Source of the DNA: CAYSAA01 sp964428905
GTDB lineage: Bacteria; Atribacterota; Phoenicimicrobiia; Phoenicimicrobiales; Stramentimicrobiaceae
Assembly (NCBI GenBank): GCA_964428905.1
Contig: CAYSAA010000024.1
Coordinates: 7,870-71,869 of the forward strand
Length of the DNA stretch: 64,000 bases
Direction of reading: 5' to 3'
Part shown: positions 27,647 through 37,766 of the stretch, piece by piece
Layout: every line of letters starts with the position of its first letter
Position numbering within the stretch: the stretch's first letter is position 1
Translations under genes and position numbers: made by a program
Notes under the pieces: generated by a model
The model's database searches: none
The model's input: the letters and a program-made list of their open reading frames with translations, nothing else
Told to the model about the DNA's origin: nothing

Positions 27647-29826
27647 CTAGTTACACGAGGGTTTTTTCTATAACGATTCACACTATTCCGGTCATTTCTG
27701 TCAGGTTTTGGCATAAGTTCTTTCTTGCTTAAATCGATTTTACCCTGCAGATCTATACCAATAACCTTTACCTGAATTTCATCATTAGTGTTGATAATAT
27801 CTTCTACCTTATCAACATGGTAATGGCATAAATTTGAAATATGTAAAAGACCTTCAACACCAGGTAATATTTCAACAAAAGCACCGTACTTAGTAATTCT
27901 TTTAACTTTTCCATTATAAATTTCGCCAGCCTTTACTTCTCTGACTAATCCTTCAATGAGGTATTTAGCTTTTTCAATTTTTTCATTGTCGTCAGCAGTA
28001 ATAAATATCTCACCATTGTCTTTAATATCAATAGAGGTCCCACTTTCTTCAATAATTTTCTTAATATTTTTACCACTGGGTCCAATCACATTTCCTATTT
28101 TATCCGTATTGATCTTCATTATAAACATCTTTGGAACATAATGGGACAACTCTTCTTTTGGCGCAGCAATCACGGAATTCATTTTATTGAGAATAAATTT
28201 ACGTCCCTTCTTTGATCTTTCCAGTATATCGCGAATTATGTCCATAGAAACACCGTCTATCTTTAAATCCATCTGAATAGCAGTGATGCCATCTACCGAT
28301 CCTGTAGCTTTAAAATCCATATCTCCGTAGTGATCTTCGATACCCAAAATATCTGTCAAAATTTCATATTGATCTTTTTCTTTCACCAGACCAAGGGCTA
28401 CACCGGCGACGGGTTTTTTTAAAGGAACACCTGCATCCATCAAGGATAAGCTTGTACCACAGACAGTTGCCATAGATGAGGAACCGTTTGATTCCAAAAT
28501 TTCAGAAACCACACGTATGGTATAAGGGAAATTGCTCTCTTCAGGAATAAGTGCCTTTATTGCTTTTTCGGCCAGAGCGCCATGTCCTATTTCTCTTCTT
28601 GATTGACTTCTTCTCGGTTTTACGTCACCGACTGAAAATGGAGGAAAGTTGTAATGTAAATAAAACTTTCGAGAGGTATCTTCTTCTAATGTATCGATTG
28701 ACTGTTCATCTCTGAGTGAACCTAAGGTTGTAATCACTAAAGCCTGGGTTTGCCCTCTGGTGAAAAGAGCACTGCCGTGAACCCTGGGTAAGATGCCTAT
28801 TTCACAATCAATTGGTCTAATTTCATCTACCTTACGTTGATCGACACGCATTTTCTTCTCAATAATGAGCTTTCGCATTATTTCTTTGCATAATAAATCA
28901 AAGACATCCTTAATCAATGGAATATCTACATCATTTTCTGTTTCATTTTGTTCATTTTCAAAGTAAGACATTATTTTATCTGAAATATTCTCCAGGTTTT
29001 CTTCTCTTTCTTTTTTATCAAGTATGGTTAAAGCTTTTTCAACCTGATCCGAATAATTTTCTTTCATTATTAGATGATATTTTTCTTTTTCCTGTGCTGA
29101 TACCTGGTCAGGTTCCCAGGATTTGTTAATTTTATCTGGCTGAATTCCTTCAGCAAAATGAATCTGCATTTCGACAATTTTCTTAATTTCTGTCTGTGCC
29201 TTTTCAATAGCAATCAAAATATCTTCTTCAGCTAATTCATTTGCTTCCCCTTCTAACATAATAACAGAATCCTTGGTGCCAGCTACAACCAGATTAAGTT
29301 GACATTCTTTCAACTCTTCCACCGAAGGATTGATAATATATTCTCCATTTAAGTAACCTACTCTTACTGCAGCAATTGGTTTATGAAAAGGAATGTCTGA
29401 AATGTAAAGGGCACAAGATGCGCCGATAATAGAGAGAATATCGGGAAGGTTGTCCTGGTCATAAGACAAAACAGATGATATAACCTGAACATCATTGTGA
29501 TAATCTTCAGGAAATAAAGGACGCAAAGGACGGTCGATGAGACGAGATGTTAATATGGCATTTTCGCTGGGTCTACCCTCACGTTTAAAAAAACCACCAG
29601 GAATTTTACCTGCGGCATAAAATTTTTCCTCATAATCAACCAGTAAAGGGAAAAAATCGATTCCTTCTCTTGGTTCTTTGGAGGCTACCACAGTAACCAG
29701 TACTACCGTTTCACCACAGGTAACGGTAACAGCACCGTTTGCCTGTTTGGCTAATTTACCAGTTTCTATCTGAATGGACTTTTCTCCAATTATCATTTCT
29801 GTCTTTTTTGTAATATCATTAGTCAT
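27643..29826 (-). CDS. pnp: Polyribonucleotide nucleotidyltransferase (PNPase)
   Basis: A 727-residue 3'-5' phosphorolytic exoribonuclease. Two RNase PH-like cores flank an all-helical linker; the second core carries RRSQSRREIGHGALAEKA and the DIQGIEDHYGDMDFK-like active region (DILGIEDHYGDMDFKATGS). A KH domain (about 560-620, GPSGKNIKKIIEESGTSIDI) and an S1 domain (about 628-695) end the protein. It is the usual partner downstream of rpsO. Confidence 0.96.
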   Translation of the reverse strand: MTNDITKKTEMIIGEKSIQIETGKLAKQANGAVTVTCGETVVLVTVVASKEPREGIDFFPLLVDYEEKFYAAGKIPGGFFKREGRPSENAILTSRLIDRPLRPLFPEDYHNDVQVISSVLSYDQDNLPDILSIIGASCALYISDIPFHKPIAAVRVGYLNGEYIINPSVEELKECQLNLVVAGTKDSVIMLEGEANELAEEDILIAIEKAQTEIKKIVEMQIHFAEGIQPDKINKSWEPDQVSAQEKEKYHLIMKENYSDQVEKALTILDKKEREENLENISDKIMSYFENEQNETENDVDIPLIKDVFDLLCKEIMRKLIIEKKMRVDQRKVDEIRPIDCEIGILPRVHGSALFTRGQTQALVITTLGSLRDEQSIDTLEEDTSRKFYLHYNFPPFSVGDVKPRRSQSRREIGHGALAEKAIKALIPEESNFPYTIRVVSEILESNGSSSMATVCGTSLSLMDAGVPLKKPVAGVALGLVKEKDQYEILTDILGIEDHYGDMDFKATGSVDGITAIQMDLKIDGVSMDIIRDILERSKKGRKFILNKMNSVIAAPKEELSHYVPKMFIMKINTDKIGNVIGPSGKNIKKIIEESGTSIDIKDNGEIFITADDNEKIEKAKYLIEGLVREVKAGEIYNGKVKRITKYGAFVEILPGVEGLLHISNLCHYHVDKVEDIINTNDEIQVKVIGIDLQGKIDLSKKELMPKPDRNDRNSVNRYRKNPRVTR

Positions 29827-29880
29827 AGATTATAATTCTCCTTAAATTAATAGGTAAGTAAAAATAGTTTTTCTATTATT

Positions 29881-30147
29881 TCACTTTCTTAGATTTAGTT
29901 CATTAATTAGTTTACGGTATTTTTCAACATCATTATCTTTAAGATAATTAAGCAAACTCCTTCTTTTCCCAACCATTTTTAATAATCCATGTTTGGAATG
30001 AGAATCTTTCTTGTTTTGGTTTAAATGTTGAGTTAAATTGTTTATTTGCTCAGTCAAGATAGCCACCTGAACTTCGGTTGAACCAGTATCTTTTTCATGA
30101 TGCTGGAAGTCTTTTACAATTTTATCTTTAACATCCTTTTTCATCAT
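29881..30147 (-). CDS. rpsO: Ribosomal protein S15
   Basis: An 88-residue small-subunit protein binding the central domain of 16S rRNA. The conserved [21 protein letters not shown] and [22 protein letters not shown] segments are clear and the length is standard. ATG 30147 has an AAAGGAG SD. Transcription probably starts from the promoter at 30352-30380, giving a leader of about 200 bases that may take part in S15 autoregulation; a TAGCAG/CTGCTA pairing is possible close to the gene. Confidence 0.96.
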   Translation of the reverse strand: MMKKDVKDKIVKDFQHHEKDTGSTEVQVAILTEQINNLTQHLNQNKKDSHSKHGLLKMVGKRRSLLNYLKDNDVEKYRKLINELNLRK

Positions 30148-30351
30148 TTTATTTATTTTCTCCTTTTGTTATAATATTTACATCGGAATAGCAGCTCTAG
30201 GTCTAATTATTTTTATTTCTCTGCTAAAAAATTTATTTTAACACTATATATATAAATAAATTTTGGTGCTAAAATAAACTCTTCTATTTAGAAAGCATAG
30301 CCTAATAAGTTTGCCAGTAAAATTACTCACAGTCTCATATATTATCCAATT

Positions 30352-30380
30352 ATTTTACCATATATACTAAATTACTTCAA
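30352..30380 (-). promoter_or_regulatory. Probable sigma-70-type promoter for rpsO-pnp
   Basis: On the minus strand TTGAAG (30380-30375) and TAAAAT (30357-30352) are separated by exactly 17 bases, between ribF and rpsO. Confidence 0.55.
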
Positions 30381-30434
30381 ATTTATTTCAATTGGTTCAT
30401 GATAACAGTGGTTATATATTATAATTGTTATCTA

Positions 30435-31427
30435 TCAAAAACAATGATGATTCTCAAGCTTTAAATCAAGCTGTCTAAATAAATCATTAGCAATCAATTT
30501 ATCTTTTTTGATTTGTTGAGCCAGTTCTTTGCTATCAGGGAAGATCTTCTCATCTCTTATCCTTCTCAGCAGAGAGACAGATATTTCTTTACCATAAAGA
30601 TTATCATTAAAATTAAATATATATATTTCAACAGAAATCCAGCTTTGTTTTGGTGCAAAAGTAGGCTTGGTTCCTACATTGATCAGACTTTGGTATTGTT
30701 TTCCATCGTAACAGGTAAAAGCGATATATACTCCATTCTTGGGCAGTAATTTTTCTTTAGGTATATCCAGGTTTGCAGTAGGAGAAGAAAGAATTTTATT
30801 CCCCCTCTTATCACCATAAATCACTTTCCCCTTAAGCTGATAAAAATAGCCCAATAGTTTATTGGCTTTTTCAATGTTCCCTTCTTTCAATTGTTCTTTA
30901 ATTATGGTACTACTGATTTTTCTATTTCCATTTAATTTTTTGGGACCTATGGTATATAATTTAAAATTATTCAAGTTGGCTAATTTATCCAAGAGGTTTA
31001 TATCTCCTTTTTTTTGATAACCAAAGTGGTAGTTAAAGCCAACAAAAACAGCTCCCATATTAAACTTTTCCAATAATATTTTTTTTACAAAATTTTCAGC
31101 ACTTATTTTCTGAAAATCATCGGTAAAATGAATAGTAATAACTTTCTGGATGCCAATTTGTCTAATTTTTTTTATTCTCTCTGATAAAGTAGTTAATAGA
31201 AAAAAGTGTTCCAATCGATGAACGACTTTTGCTGGATGAGGGTTGAAAAGAATAACAGTGCTTAAGGCATGATCTTCTTTTGCTTTTTCGATACAATAAT
31301 TCAACAAAGTTTGATGACCTAAATGAACCCCATCAAAAAATCCCAGTGCAATATAAGTTAGCATGTTTTGCCCCTCAGTATTCAGTTGAGCTTTTCTATT
31401 GTCTTTTTCATTTCTCATGATTTTCAT
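30435..31427 (-). CDS. ribF: Bifunctional riboflavin kinase / FAD synthetase RibF
   Basis: A protein of 330 residues (309 with the later start) that converts riboflavin to FMN and FAD. The N-terminal nucleotidyltransferase has ALGFFDGVHLGHQ and later NYHFGYQKKGD; the C-terminal riboflavin kinase has GDKRGNKILSSPTANLDIP. Two starts are possible. ATG 31427 overlaps the truB stop as ATGA but lacks an SD; ATG 31364 has GAGGGG six bases upstream but leaves only five residues before the conserved strand. I list the longer form. Confidence 0.92.
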   Translation of the reverse strand: MKIMRNEKDNRKAQLNTEGQNMLTYIALGFFDGVHLGHQTLLNYCIEKAKEDHALSTVILFNPHPAKVVHRLEHFFLLTTLSERIKKIRQIGIQKVITIHFTDDFQKISAENFVKKILLEKFNMGAVFVGFNYHFGYQKKGDINLLDKLANLNNFKLYTIGPKKLNGNRKISSTIIKEQLKEGNIEKANKLLGYFYQLKGKVIYGDKRGNKILSSPTANLDIPKEKLLPKNGVYIAFTCYDGKQYQSLINVGTKPTFAPKQSWISVEIYIFNFNDNLYGKEISVSLLRRIRDEKIFPDSKELAQQIKKDKLIANDLFRQLDLKLENHHCF

Positions 31428-32365
31428 GTCAATAATTTTTCAACTTTATATCTATTCGCTTCCTTCAAAGATTCTCCCAATCTTTTTGCTATCGCTATCA
31501 AATAGCCTTTAGATGAGTAAATAGTAAATATATCTTTTAGAGCAGCATTGCTACTGATAATTTTTTCTCCAATTTCCTTTTCTGAGAATTGACCCCCGTT
31601 TTTAATCCTATCTTCAATTCCCACCTCCCCGGTTAAAATAATTTTATTTAGATGGTTTAAAGCCAGGTCAAGGGGCAAAATATGTTTGTATTGTTGTTCT
31701 CTATAGGGCAGTTTCAGAAATTGACCCAGAGGAATAGATTTACTGATAACATAATTTCCAATTTCAATCCTTCTCAAATGTGACATATAGGCACCAAACC
31801 CTAAAGCTTTACCAATATCATGACATAATGTTCTGATATAAGTCCCCTTAGAACATCGAACTTGAAAGGTAATGCTGGGATACCGATCATATCTTGTATG
31901 AATCAAATTCAGTTGGTATATGGTTATTTTACGAGGAACTAATTTAATTTTGATACCTTTTCTGGCAAGGCTGTAAAGCCGTAAACCTTTATATTTTAAA
32001 GCAGAAAACATTGGCGGTATCTGCCATATATCTCCCTGAAATTTTGAAAAAACCTTGTTTATTTCCCTGGGATTTAGTTTTTTTTGGTCAACCGGTATTA
32101 TTTTTTGTATTCTGCCTTTCAAATCCTGGGTATCCGTAGTAATCCCCAGTACCATTGTTCCAATATACGTCTTATCTAAATCAGAAAGATATTGGGCAAT
32201 TTTAGTGGCATTATTCAGGCAAACGATAAGAATCCCTGTGGCAAAAGGATCCAGGGTACCTGTATGACCTGCTTTATTTGATTTTAATGCCCCTTTTATT
32301 TTCGAAACAGTTTTTGCTGAAGTCATTCCCTCAGGCTTATCGATAATTAAAATACCATTTATCAT
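31424..32365 (-). CDS. truB: tRNA pseudouridine(55) synthase TruB
   Basis: A 313-residue enzyme making pseudouridine 55 in the T-loop of tRNA. It opens with the standard MINGILIIDKPEGMTS, followed by KAGHTGTLDPFATG with the catalytic aspartate. The frame is open 111 bases further upstream, but that extension lies over the end of nrnA and is not family-like. The stop overlaps the possible ribF start. Confidence 0.95.
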   Translation of the reverse strand: MINGILIIDKPEGMTSAKTVSKIKGALKSNKAGHTGTLDPFATGILIVCLNNATKIAQYLSDLDKTYIGTMVLGITTDTQDLKGRIQKIIPVDQKKLNPREINKVFSKFQGDIWQIPPMFSALKYKGLRLYSLARKGIKIKLVPRKITIYQLNLIHTRYDRYPSITFQVRCSKGTYIRTLCHDIGKALGFGAYMSHLRRIEIGNYVISKSIPLGQFLKLPYREQQYKHILPLDLALNHLNKIILTGEVGIEDRIKNGGQFSEKEIGEKIISSNAALKDIFTIYSSKGYLIAIAKRLGESLKEANRYKVEKLLT

Positions 32366-32394
32366 AATATTATCACATAAAAGATAAGAATGAA

Positions 32395-33393
32395 CTATTC
32401 TAAAAGATTGAGTTCCTTTTGTAGCTTTGAGATTACTATATTTGTTATTTTGTCTATTGTTCCTCTTAATTGGCAACCGGCAGCGTTAGGATGTCCTCCC
32501 CCACCGAAGTTACTTGCAAATTGATCAACATTAAATTTGCCTTTAGAACGAAAACTAACCTTGATATTGCCATTTTTTGTTTCCCGAAACAAAACAGAAA
32601 CCTGGACAGTTTTAATGGAAAGTATTTTATCCACAATACCTTCAGTTTCCTCATCTTTGGATTGTGTTTTTGAAAGCATATTTCTGGTTACAATAGTCCA
32701 GGATATTTGTAAAGAGGAATCAAGCTTTAAATTACTAAGCGCTTCCCCCAATAATTTTAAGTTGGAAAGTTCATTATTATTATAAATGTAGTTTGTAATA
32801 TTATTTGGATTAACTCCTAATTTAACTAAATGCAGAGCAATTTGGAATGTTCTTGCTTTGGTATTGGCATAGCGAAAAGATCCCGTATCAGTAACAATAG
32901 CGGTGTATAAAGGAATAGCCATCTGATAGGTTATATTGCAACCTATCTTTTTGCCCAATTGAAAAAGTATCTCACCAACCGAAGAGGCATCTGAATCTAT
33001 ATAATTATATTTGCCAAACAGAGTATTACTAGGATGGTGATCAATATTTACAATAAATTCAATCTGGTTCATATCAATACCGATATCACCGATTCTTTCC
33101 AAATTGCTCGCATCAAGAACTACCAATAAAGTTGCTGGTTTTATATGATAAGAGTAATGGTTACTAAGTTCTTCCATGCATATAATTTTCTTTGTACCCG
33201 GTAAGAATTGGTAAATATCTGGTGTTTTATCCTGGTTAATAATCAATACATCTTTTTCTAATTGCGTTAACATGAAATATAATGCCAGTTCGGAACCCAG
33301 TGCATCACCATCTAAATGTATGTGTGAGCTGATAATAAAATGTTTATATTTTTTAAAAATCTCTGCAATTTCAGATTGTGTGTTTTGCTGCAT
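32395..33393 (-). CDS. nrnA: DHH-family nanoRNase / phosphoesterase NrnA
   Basis: A 332-residue bifunctional oligoribonuclease and pAp phosphatase. The DHH domain begins with SSHIHLDGDALGSELAL (DHDGD-like site), then the NIDHHPSN motif near residue 115; DHHA1 ends with GGGGHPNAAGCQL. It sits between rbfA and truB, its usual place in Firmicutes-like genomes. The stop of rbfA is one base upstream. Confidence 0.93.
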   Translation of the reverse strand: MQQNTQSEIAEIFKKYKHFIISSHIHLDGDALGSELALYFMLTQLEKDVLIINQDKTPDIYQFLPGTKKIICMEELSNHYSYHIKPATLLVVLDASNLERIGDIGIDMNQIEFIVNIDHHPSNTLFGKYNYIDSDASSVGEILFQLGKKIGCNITYQMAIPLYTAIVTDTGSFRYANTKARTFQIALHLVKLGVNPNNITNYIYNNNELSNLKLLGEALSNLKLDSSLQISWTIVTRNMLSKTQSKDEETEGIVDKILSIKTVQVSVLFRETKNGNIKVSFRSKGKFNVDQFASNFGGGGHPNAAGCQLRGTIDKITNIVISKLQKELNLLE

Positions 33394-33394
33394 C

Positions 33395-33760
33395 TTATTT
33401 TTCCAGGTCTTTCTTTCTTTCCAGATTGCTTATTTGCATCATTAGATGATGTACTTTTTCTAATTCCTTATCATAATGAAAAGAGATATAAGGTGTAAAA
33501 CGGTACTTTTTAAGTTCAAAGGCTAATTCAGATCGAATGAATTTGGTGGCACTCTTTAAACCGTTCATACCTTTATCTTGCTCTTCTTTGGTTCCCAGTA
33601 TGGAAATATATACCTTGGCATTGTGTAAGTCATTTGATAAAGCAATTCTAGTAACGGTTACAAAACCTATACGCGGATCTTTTACCTTTTTATAGATGAT
33701 AAAACTAATATTCCTTTTTAATAATTTTTCAAAATGTTTCTTTTTTTGCTCTAAAACCAT
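33395..33760 (-). CDS. rbfA: Ribosome-binding factor A
   Basis: A 121-residue KH-like factor for 16S rRNA 5'-end maturation. The conserved KDPRIGFVTVTRIALSNDLHNAKVYISIL core and RSELAFELKKYRFTPYISFHYD are present. It lies between ylxP and nrnA. Confidence 0.93.
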   Translation of the reverse strand: MVLEQKKKHFEKLLKRNISFIIYKKVKDPRIGFVTVTRIALSNDLHNAKVYISILGTKEEQDKGMNGLKSATKFIRSELAFELKKYRFTPYISFHYDKELEKVHHLMMQISNLERKKDLEK

Positions 33761-33809
33761 AGTAATTTAGTTTCCTTCTACTCCATATTTGTTTGTTTTC
33801 ACAAATTGA

Positions 33810-34091
33810 TTAGGTGACTGTTATTTGAAAATTAACTAACTGGAATTCGGGATGATTATCAACATCTTTGACGATTTTATCAATAACCTGGTCAATAAGT
33901 TGGCGGTTATCTCCAATATATCCTACACCGATTGTACTTTGCTTCCATGAATTCTTATGCCCAATTTCCGAGATGGAAATATTGTACTTTTTTCTCAGAG
34001 CTGCCTTAAAACTTTTAATGGTACTTCTTTTATCTTTTAAAGAACGAGAATCAGGTAAATAAATAAAAAGCTCACATAACCCGACTAACAT
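33810..34091 (-). CDS. YlxP-like DUF503 protein
   Basis: A 93-residue small protein of the DUF503 family, opening MLVGLCELFIYLPDSRSLKD with the GYIGDNRQLIDQVIDKI segment. B. subtilis YlxP is implicated in ribosome assembly alongside RbfA. ATG 34091 falls one base after the infB stop and has AAGGAAG upstream; a TTG at 34103 is open but inside infB. Confidence 0.88.
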   Translation of the reverse strand: MLVGLCELFIYLPDSRSLKDKRSTIKSFKAALRKKYNISISEIGHKNSWKQSTIGVGYIGDNRQLIDQVIDKIVKDVDNHPEFQLVNFQITVT

Positions 34092-34092
34092 T

Positions 34093-36027
34093 CTATCTTG
34101 CAACTTCCTTATAATTATAAAAAATAATAATGTCTTTTACCTGGAGGTCATCAACCTTCTCTATATTAATGCCACATTCATATCCGGAACTTACTTCTTT
34201 TACGTCTTCTTTAAATCTTTTTATGGAAAAATCCTTACCTTCATATAATTTTTGGTCTTGACGTAAAACACGAATATAATCTTTTGTAGATATCTTACCT
34301 TCAATTACATAGCATCCTGCCACAAGACCAATTTTGGGGATTTTAAAAATTTCCCTCACTTCTGCCTTACCGTTAATGACCTCTTCTAATTTTGGTTTAA
34401 GGTAACCTTTTAAAGCTGCCTTTACTTCATCAATTAAGTTATAAATAATATTATATACTCTTATTTCGACTTTTTCATTATTTGATAATTTTTGGGCATT
34501 TATATCAATCTTAACATTAAAACCAATAATTAAAGCATTAGAGGCAGAGCCAAGCATGATATCTGTTTCGGTGATTGTCCCGATTCCACCATGAATCATT
34601 CTAACCTCAACTTCTTCATTGCTTAAAGTAGAGAGTGTTTCTTGAATAGCATCCAATGATCCTTGTGTATCGGCTTTTAAAATAATGTTTAACTCTTTAA
34701 TTTTGCCTTTTTTCATCTCTTCAAATAAGTAATCCAGGGAAACATTTGCTATTTCCTGTTTTTCTTTTCTTTTCTCTTCCATTTCTCTTTCATTGATAAT
34801 TGTTTTTGCAAAATGATCATCAGCAACAGCCTGAAATACATCTCCGGCTAAAGGCATCTTATTAAAACCATTAATAACAACAGGAGTTGAAGGTCCAACA
34901 TACTTAATATTATTACCTTGATCATCCATCATATTTCTAACTTTGCCATAAGCGGTTCCCACAACAAAATAATCTCCAATTTCTAAGTGTCCATCCTGAA
35001 TCAGTACGGTAGCAAGAATACCTTTTCTCTTATCCAGTTTCGTTTCAATTACCACCCCACTGGCAGGGAGTTCGGGGTTAGCTTTTAATTCTAACATTTC
35101 AGCCTGCAAAGAAATGAGTTCCAGCAGATTATCAATACCCTTCCCTTGCAAAGCAGATATCTCAGCAACAAGAGTATCTCCCCCCCAATCCTCTGATACC
35201 AATTGATACTTAGATAAATCTTTCTTTACTTTATCAATATTTGCATTCGCTTTATCAATCTTGTTAATTGCCACAATGATAGGTACCTTGGCAGCTTTGG
35301 CATGGTTAATTGCTTCAACAGTCTGTGGCATGACACCATCATCTGCTGCCACAACGAGAACAACAATATCAGTTGACCTAACTCCTCGTGCCCGCATAGT
35401 GGTAAATGCTTCATGTCCAGGTGTATCAATAAACACAAATCGATTATTTTTAAGTTGTACTACATAAGCACCTATATGTTGTGTAATACCACCCACTTCA
35501 CTTTTGGTAACATTGGTCTTTCTAATCATATCAAGGAGAGTTGTTTTTCCGTGATCCACATGCCCGACAATAGTAATGGCCGGGGATTTGGTAGACAATG
35601 GATATTTATGTTCTTTATTTTTTTTTGATTTAAGTGTCTTCTTTAATTCAGCAGAAAGGCTGAGCTTATAGTCATATTTTTTATAAATTTCCTGCGCAAT
35701 GGGCCAGGGCAACTCTTTTTCCAGAGAATAAACCCTACCAAATTTTGAAACTTGCTGCATTGCCTTAGACAAAGGCATGTTTAGTTGTAATGATAATTCC
35801 TTTACATTGGGCAATTTATCAAGTACGAGTTTCTTTGTTTCTTCTTTCTCTTTTTCCTTTTCTTTCTTACTTTCCTCTGCAATAGCTTCTTGAATAATTT
35901 CTATCGTTTCATCATCAAGGGTACTCATGTGATTTTTTACATTAATACCTTCTTTTTTCAGGAATTGAATAAGTTCTTTGGTAGGAATTTTCAAATCTTC
36001 TGCTACTTCGTATACTCTTTTTTTCAT
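34093..36027 (-). CDS. infB: Translation initiation factor IF-2
   Basis: A 644-residue GTPase that loads fMet-tRNA on the ribosome. The N-terminal IF2-N helices ([20 protein letters not shown]) are followed by a short charged linker, so the protein is shorter than enteric IF2. G domain motifs: [29 protein letters not shown] and [11 protein letters not shown] 36027 has GGAGGT nine bases upstream; the frame is open to 36063 but without family sequence. Confidence 0.96.
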   Translation of the reverse strand: MKKRVYEVAEDLKIPTKELIQFLKKEGINVKNHMSTLDDETIEIIQEAIAEESKKEKEKEKEETKKLVLDKLPNVKELSLQLNMPLSKAMQQVSKFGRVYSLEKELPWPIAQEIYKKYDYKLSLSAELKKTLKSKKNKEHKYPLSTKSPAITIVGHVDHGKTTLLDMIRKTNVTKSEVGGITQHIGAYVVQLKNNRFVFIDTPGHEAFTTMRARGVRSTDIVVLVVAADDGVMPQTVEAINHAKAAKVPIIVAINKIDKANANIDKVKKDLSKYQLVSEDWGGDTLVAEISALQGKGIDNLLELISLQAEMLELKANPELPASGVVIETKLDKRKGILATVLIQDGHLEIGDYFVVGTAYGKVRNMMDDQGNNIKYVGPSTPVVINGFNKMPLAGDVFQAVADDHFAKTIINEREMEEKRKEKQEIANVSLDYLFEEMKKGKIKELNIILKADTQGSLDAIQETLSTLSNEEVEVRMIHGGIGTITETDIMLGSASNALIIGFNVKIDINAQKLSNNEKVEIRVYNIIYNLIDEVKAALKGYLKPKLEEVINGKAEVREIFKIPKIGLVAGCYVIEGKISTKDYIRVLRQDQKLYEGKDFSIKRFKEDVKEVSSGYECGINIEKVDDLQVKDIIIFYNYKEVAR

Positions 36028-36120
36028 ACTCGATGACCTCCATATAGACCGGAATCGTTGCAAAATGTTCAGGCATATTATTTTTAAAATAACTTATAAT
36101 TAAAAATAAGTAATCATTTT

Positions 36121-36414
36121 TTAGCTATTATTTTTGGTTAATTTTTTAAATTTTTCTTCTAACTCAGACATGATTTCTGGTGATAAATCTACTTTTAATG
36201 CCTTAGCTATCCTATTTTTTTTCATTGCTTCTTGAAAACATGACATATTATAACATAAATAGGTTCCCCTACCCGATTTTTTACCAGTTATGTCTATTTC
36301 AATCTTGCCCTCAGGTGTTCTAATAATTCTAAGTAATTCTCTTTTTGGTTTCTTTTCTTGGCAACCTACACAAGTACGATAGGGTATTTTTTTCTGACTC
36401 TTCATGATTTTCAT
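36121..36414 (-). CDS. YlxR family RNA-binding protein (DUF448)
   Basis: A 97-residue basic protein with the family signature PYRTCVGCQEKKPKRELLRI and GKKSGRGTYLC near residue 47. It sits between nusA and infB, the standard position; relatives bind nucleic acid and have been proposed as regulators. Confidence 0.92.
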   Translation of the reverse strand: MKIMKSQKKIPYRTCVGCQEKKPKRELLRIIRTPEGKIEIDITGKKSGRGTYLCYNMSCFQEAMKKNRIAKALKVDLSPEIMSELEEKFKKLTKNNS

Positions 36415-36428
36415 CTCAGGAAATCCTA

Positions 36429-37544
36429 TTATTTTTCTTTACTTTGTTTTTTATCATTTTTTGCAATATTACTCAAGTCTACATCACTGTGAATATCATT
36501 TTCTTTTTTATACTGAGATTCACTCTTTATGTCAATTTTCCATCCTGTTAACTTAGCAGCCAATCTGGCATTTTGACCCTCCTTACCAATCGATAAGGAT
36601 AATTGCTGATCATTTACAATTACCAGGGCTCTTTTTTCATTTTCATATAATTTCACAAATAAAACCTTCGCCGGGTTAAGTGAATTTGCAATAAATGATT
36701 TATCATCTTCGTGCCATTTAATGATATCGATCTTTTCATCCTGTAGCTCGGTCATAATGGATTTAATTCTGGCACCACGATCACCGATACAGGATCCGAT
36801 TGAATCAACCATTTCATCTCTACTAGCTACGGCAACTTTAGAGCGTTTCCCTGCTTCTCTGGCTATAGCCTTTATTTCAACTAAACCTTCATGGATCTCG
36901 GGAACTTCTAATTCAAATAAACGTTTTAACAAATCAGGATGGGTTCTGGAAAGGACGATACGTGGTCCTTTTGAGGTTTTTTTGACTTCTACAACATAAA
37001 ATTTCATTCTTTTTCCATTACCGTAATATTCATTTCTTACCTGCTCATTAGGAGGTAAAACTGCTTCTGCTTTCCCTAAATCAACGATAATATTATAATG
37101 TTCCTGACGCTGGATAATCCCCGTTACAATATCCCTGACTTTATCAATATATCGTTCATAAACTGCCTTTCTTTCTGCTTCCCTGATTTTTTGTACGATG
37201 ACCTGTTTAGCAGTTTGTGTGGCAATACGCCCGAATTCTTTTGGCGTTACCTCGATATTGATTTCATCCCCGATTTCTATTCCACTCCGTTTATATTTCC
37301 GGGCTTCTACCAAATCAATTTCCAAAGAAGGCTGATTTACATTATCTACAACTATTTTTTTTGTAAATACTTCTACTCTTCCGGTATCTTTATTAAAATT
37401 TATTTCGATATTATCCTTACCCTGTATAAAATTTTTTTTATAGGCAGAAATAAGAGATACTTCAATTGCATCTATTAAAACTTCCTTGGATATGCCTTTT
37501 TCCTTTTCAATTTCATCTAATATTTTAATTAAATCTAAATTCAT
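36429..37544 (-). CDS. nusA: Transcription termination/antitermination protein NusA
   Basis: A 371-residue RNA polymerase-binding factor. The N-terminal domain starts MNLDLIKILDEIEKEKGISK, an S1 domain follows near residue 130 (VTGIIQRQEHYNIIVDLGKAEA), then KH1 (CIGDRGARIKSIMTEL) and KH2 (SIGKEGQNARLAAKLTGW). No acidic C-terminal repeats, as in Gram-positive forms. ATG 37544 is chosen because the 38 upstream residues of the open frame look noncoding and an AAGG lies just before it. Confidence 0.95.
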   Translation of the reverse strand: MNLDLIKILDEIEKEKGISKEVLIDAIEVSLISAYKKNFIQGKDNIEINFNKDTGRVEVFTKKIVVDNVNQPSLEIDLVEARKYKRSGIEIGDEINIEVTPKEFGRIATQTAKQVIVQKIREAERKAVYERYIDKVRDIVTGIIQRQEHYNIIVDLGKAEAVLPPNEQVRNEYYGNGKRMKFYVVEVKKTSKGPRIVLSRTHPDLLKRLFELEVPEIHEGLVEIKAIAREAGKRSKVAVASRDEMVDSIGSCIGDRGARIKSIMTELQDEKIDIIKWHEDDKSFIANSLNPAKVLFVKLYENEKRALVIVNDQQLSLSIGKEGQNARLAAKLTGWKIDIKSESQYKKENDIHSDVDLSNIAKNDKKQSKEK

Positions 37545-37636
37545 AACTAGCCTTTTTACCTCCTCCCCTTTCATTTTGGAATGAAGACAAGGGGCTTCGT
37601 AACATATAATAAGATAAACAGATAATGCTACAAAAC

Positions 37637-37664
37637 AAAAGAGTGGTTCAAAAACCACTCTTTT
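37637..37664 (-). terminator. Terminator between mtaB and the nusA operon
   Basis: A perfect 12-bp stem (37637-37648 with 37653-37664) and a 4-base loop. On the minus strand it is followed by TTTTGTTTT; on the plus strand by a shorter T run, so it could work both ways. It should end the hrcA-mtaB transcript. Confidence 0.85.
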
Positions 37665-37766
37665 TGCAAGAAGATGTTTTAAAATTTACATTATTATAGC
37701 ACAGAATAAAAAAAAATCAAAACATTAATAATTGATAAATATTAAAATAATTGTTTAAATATTTAT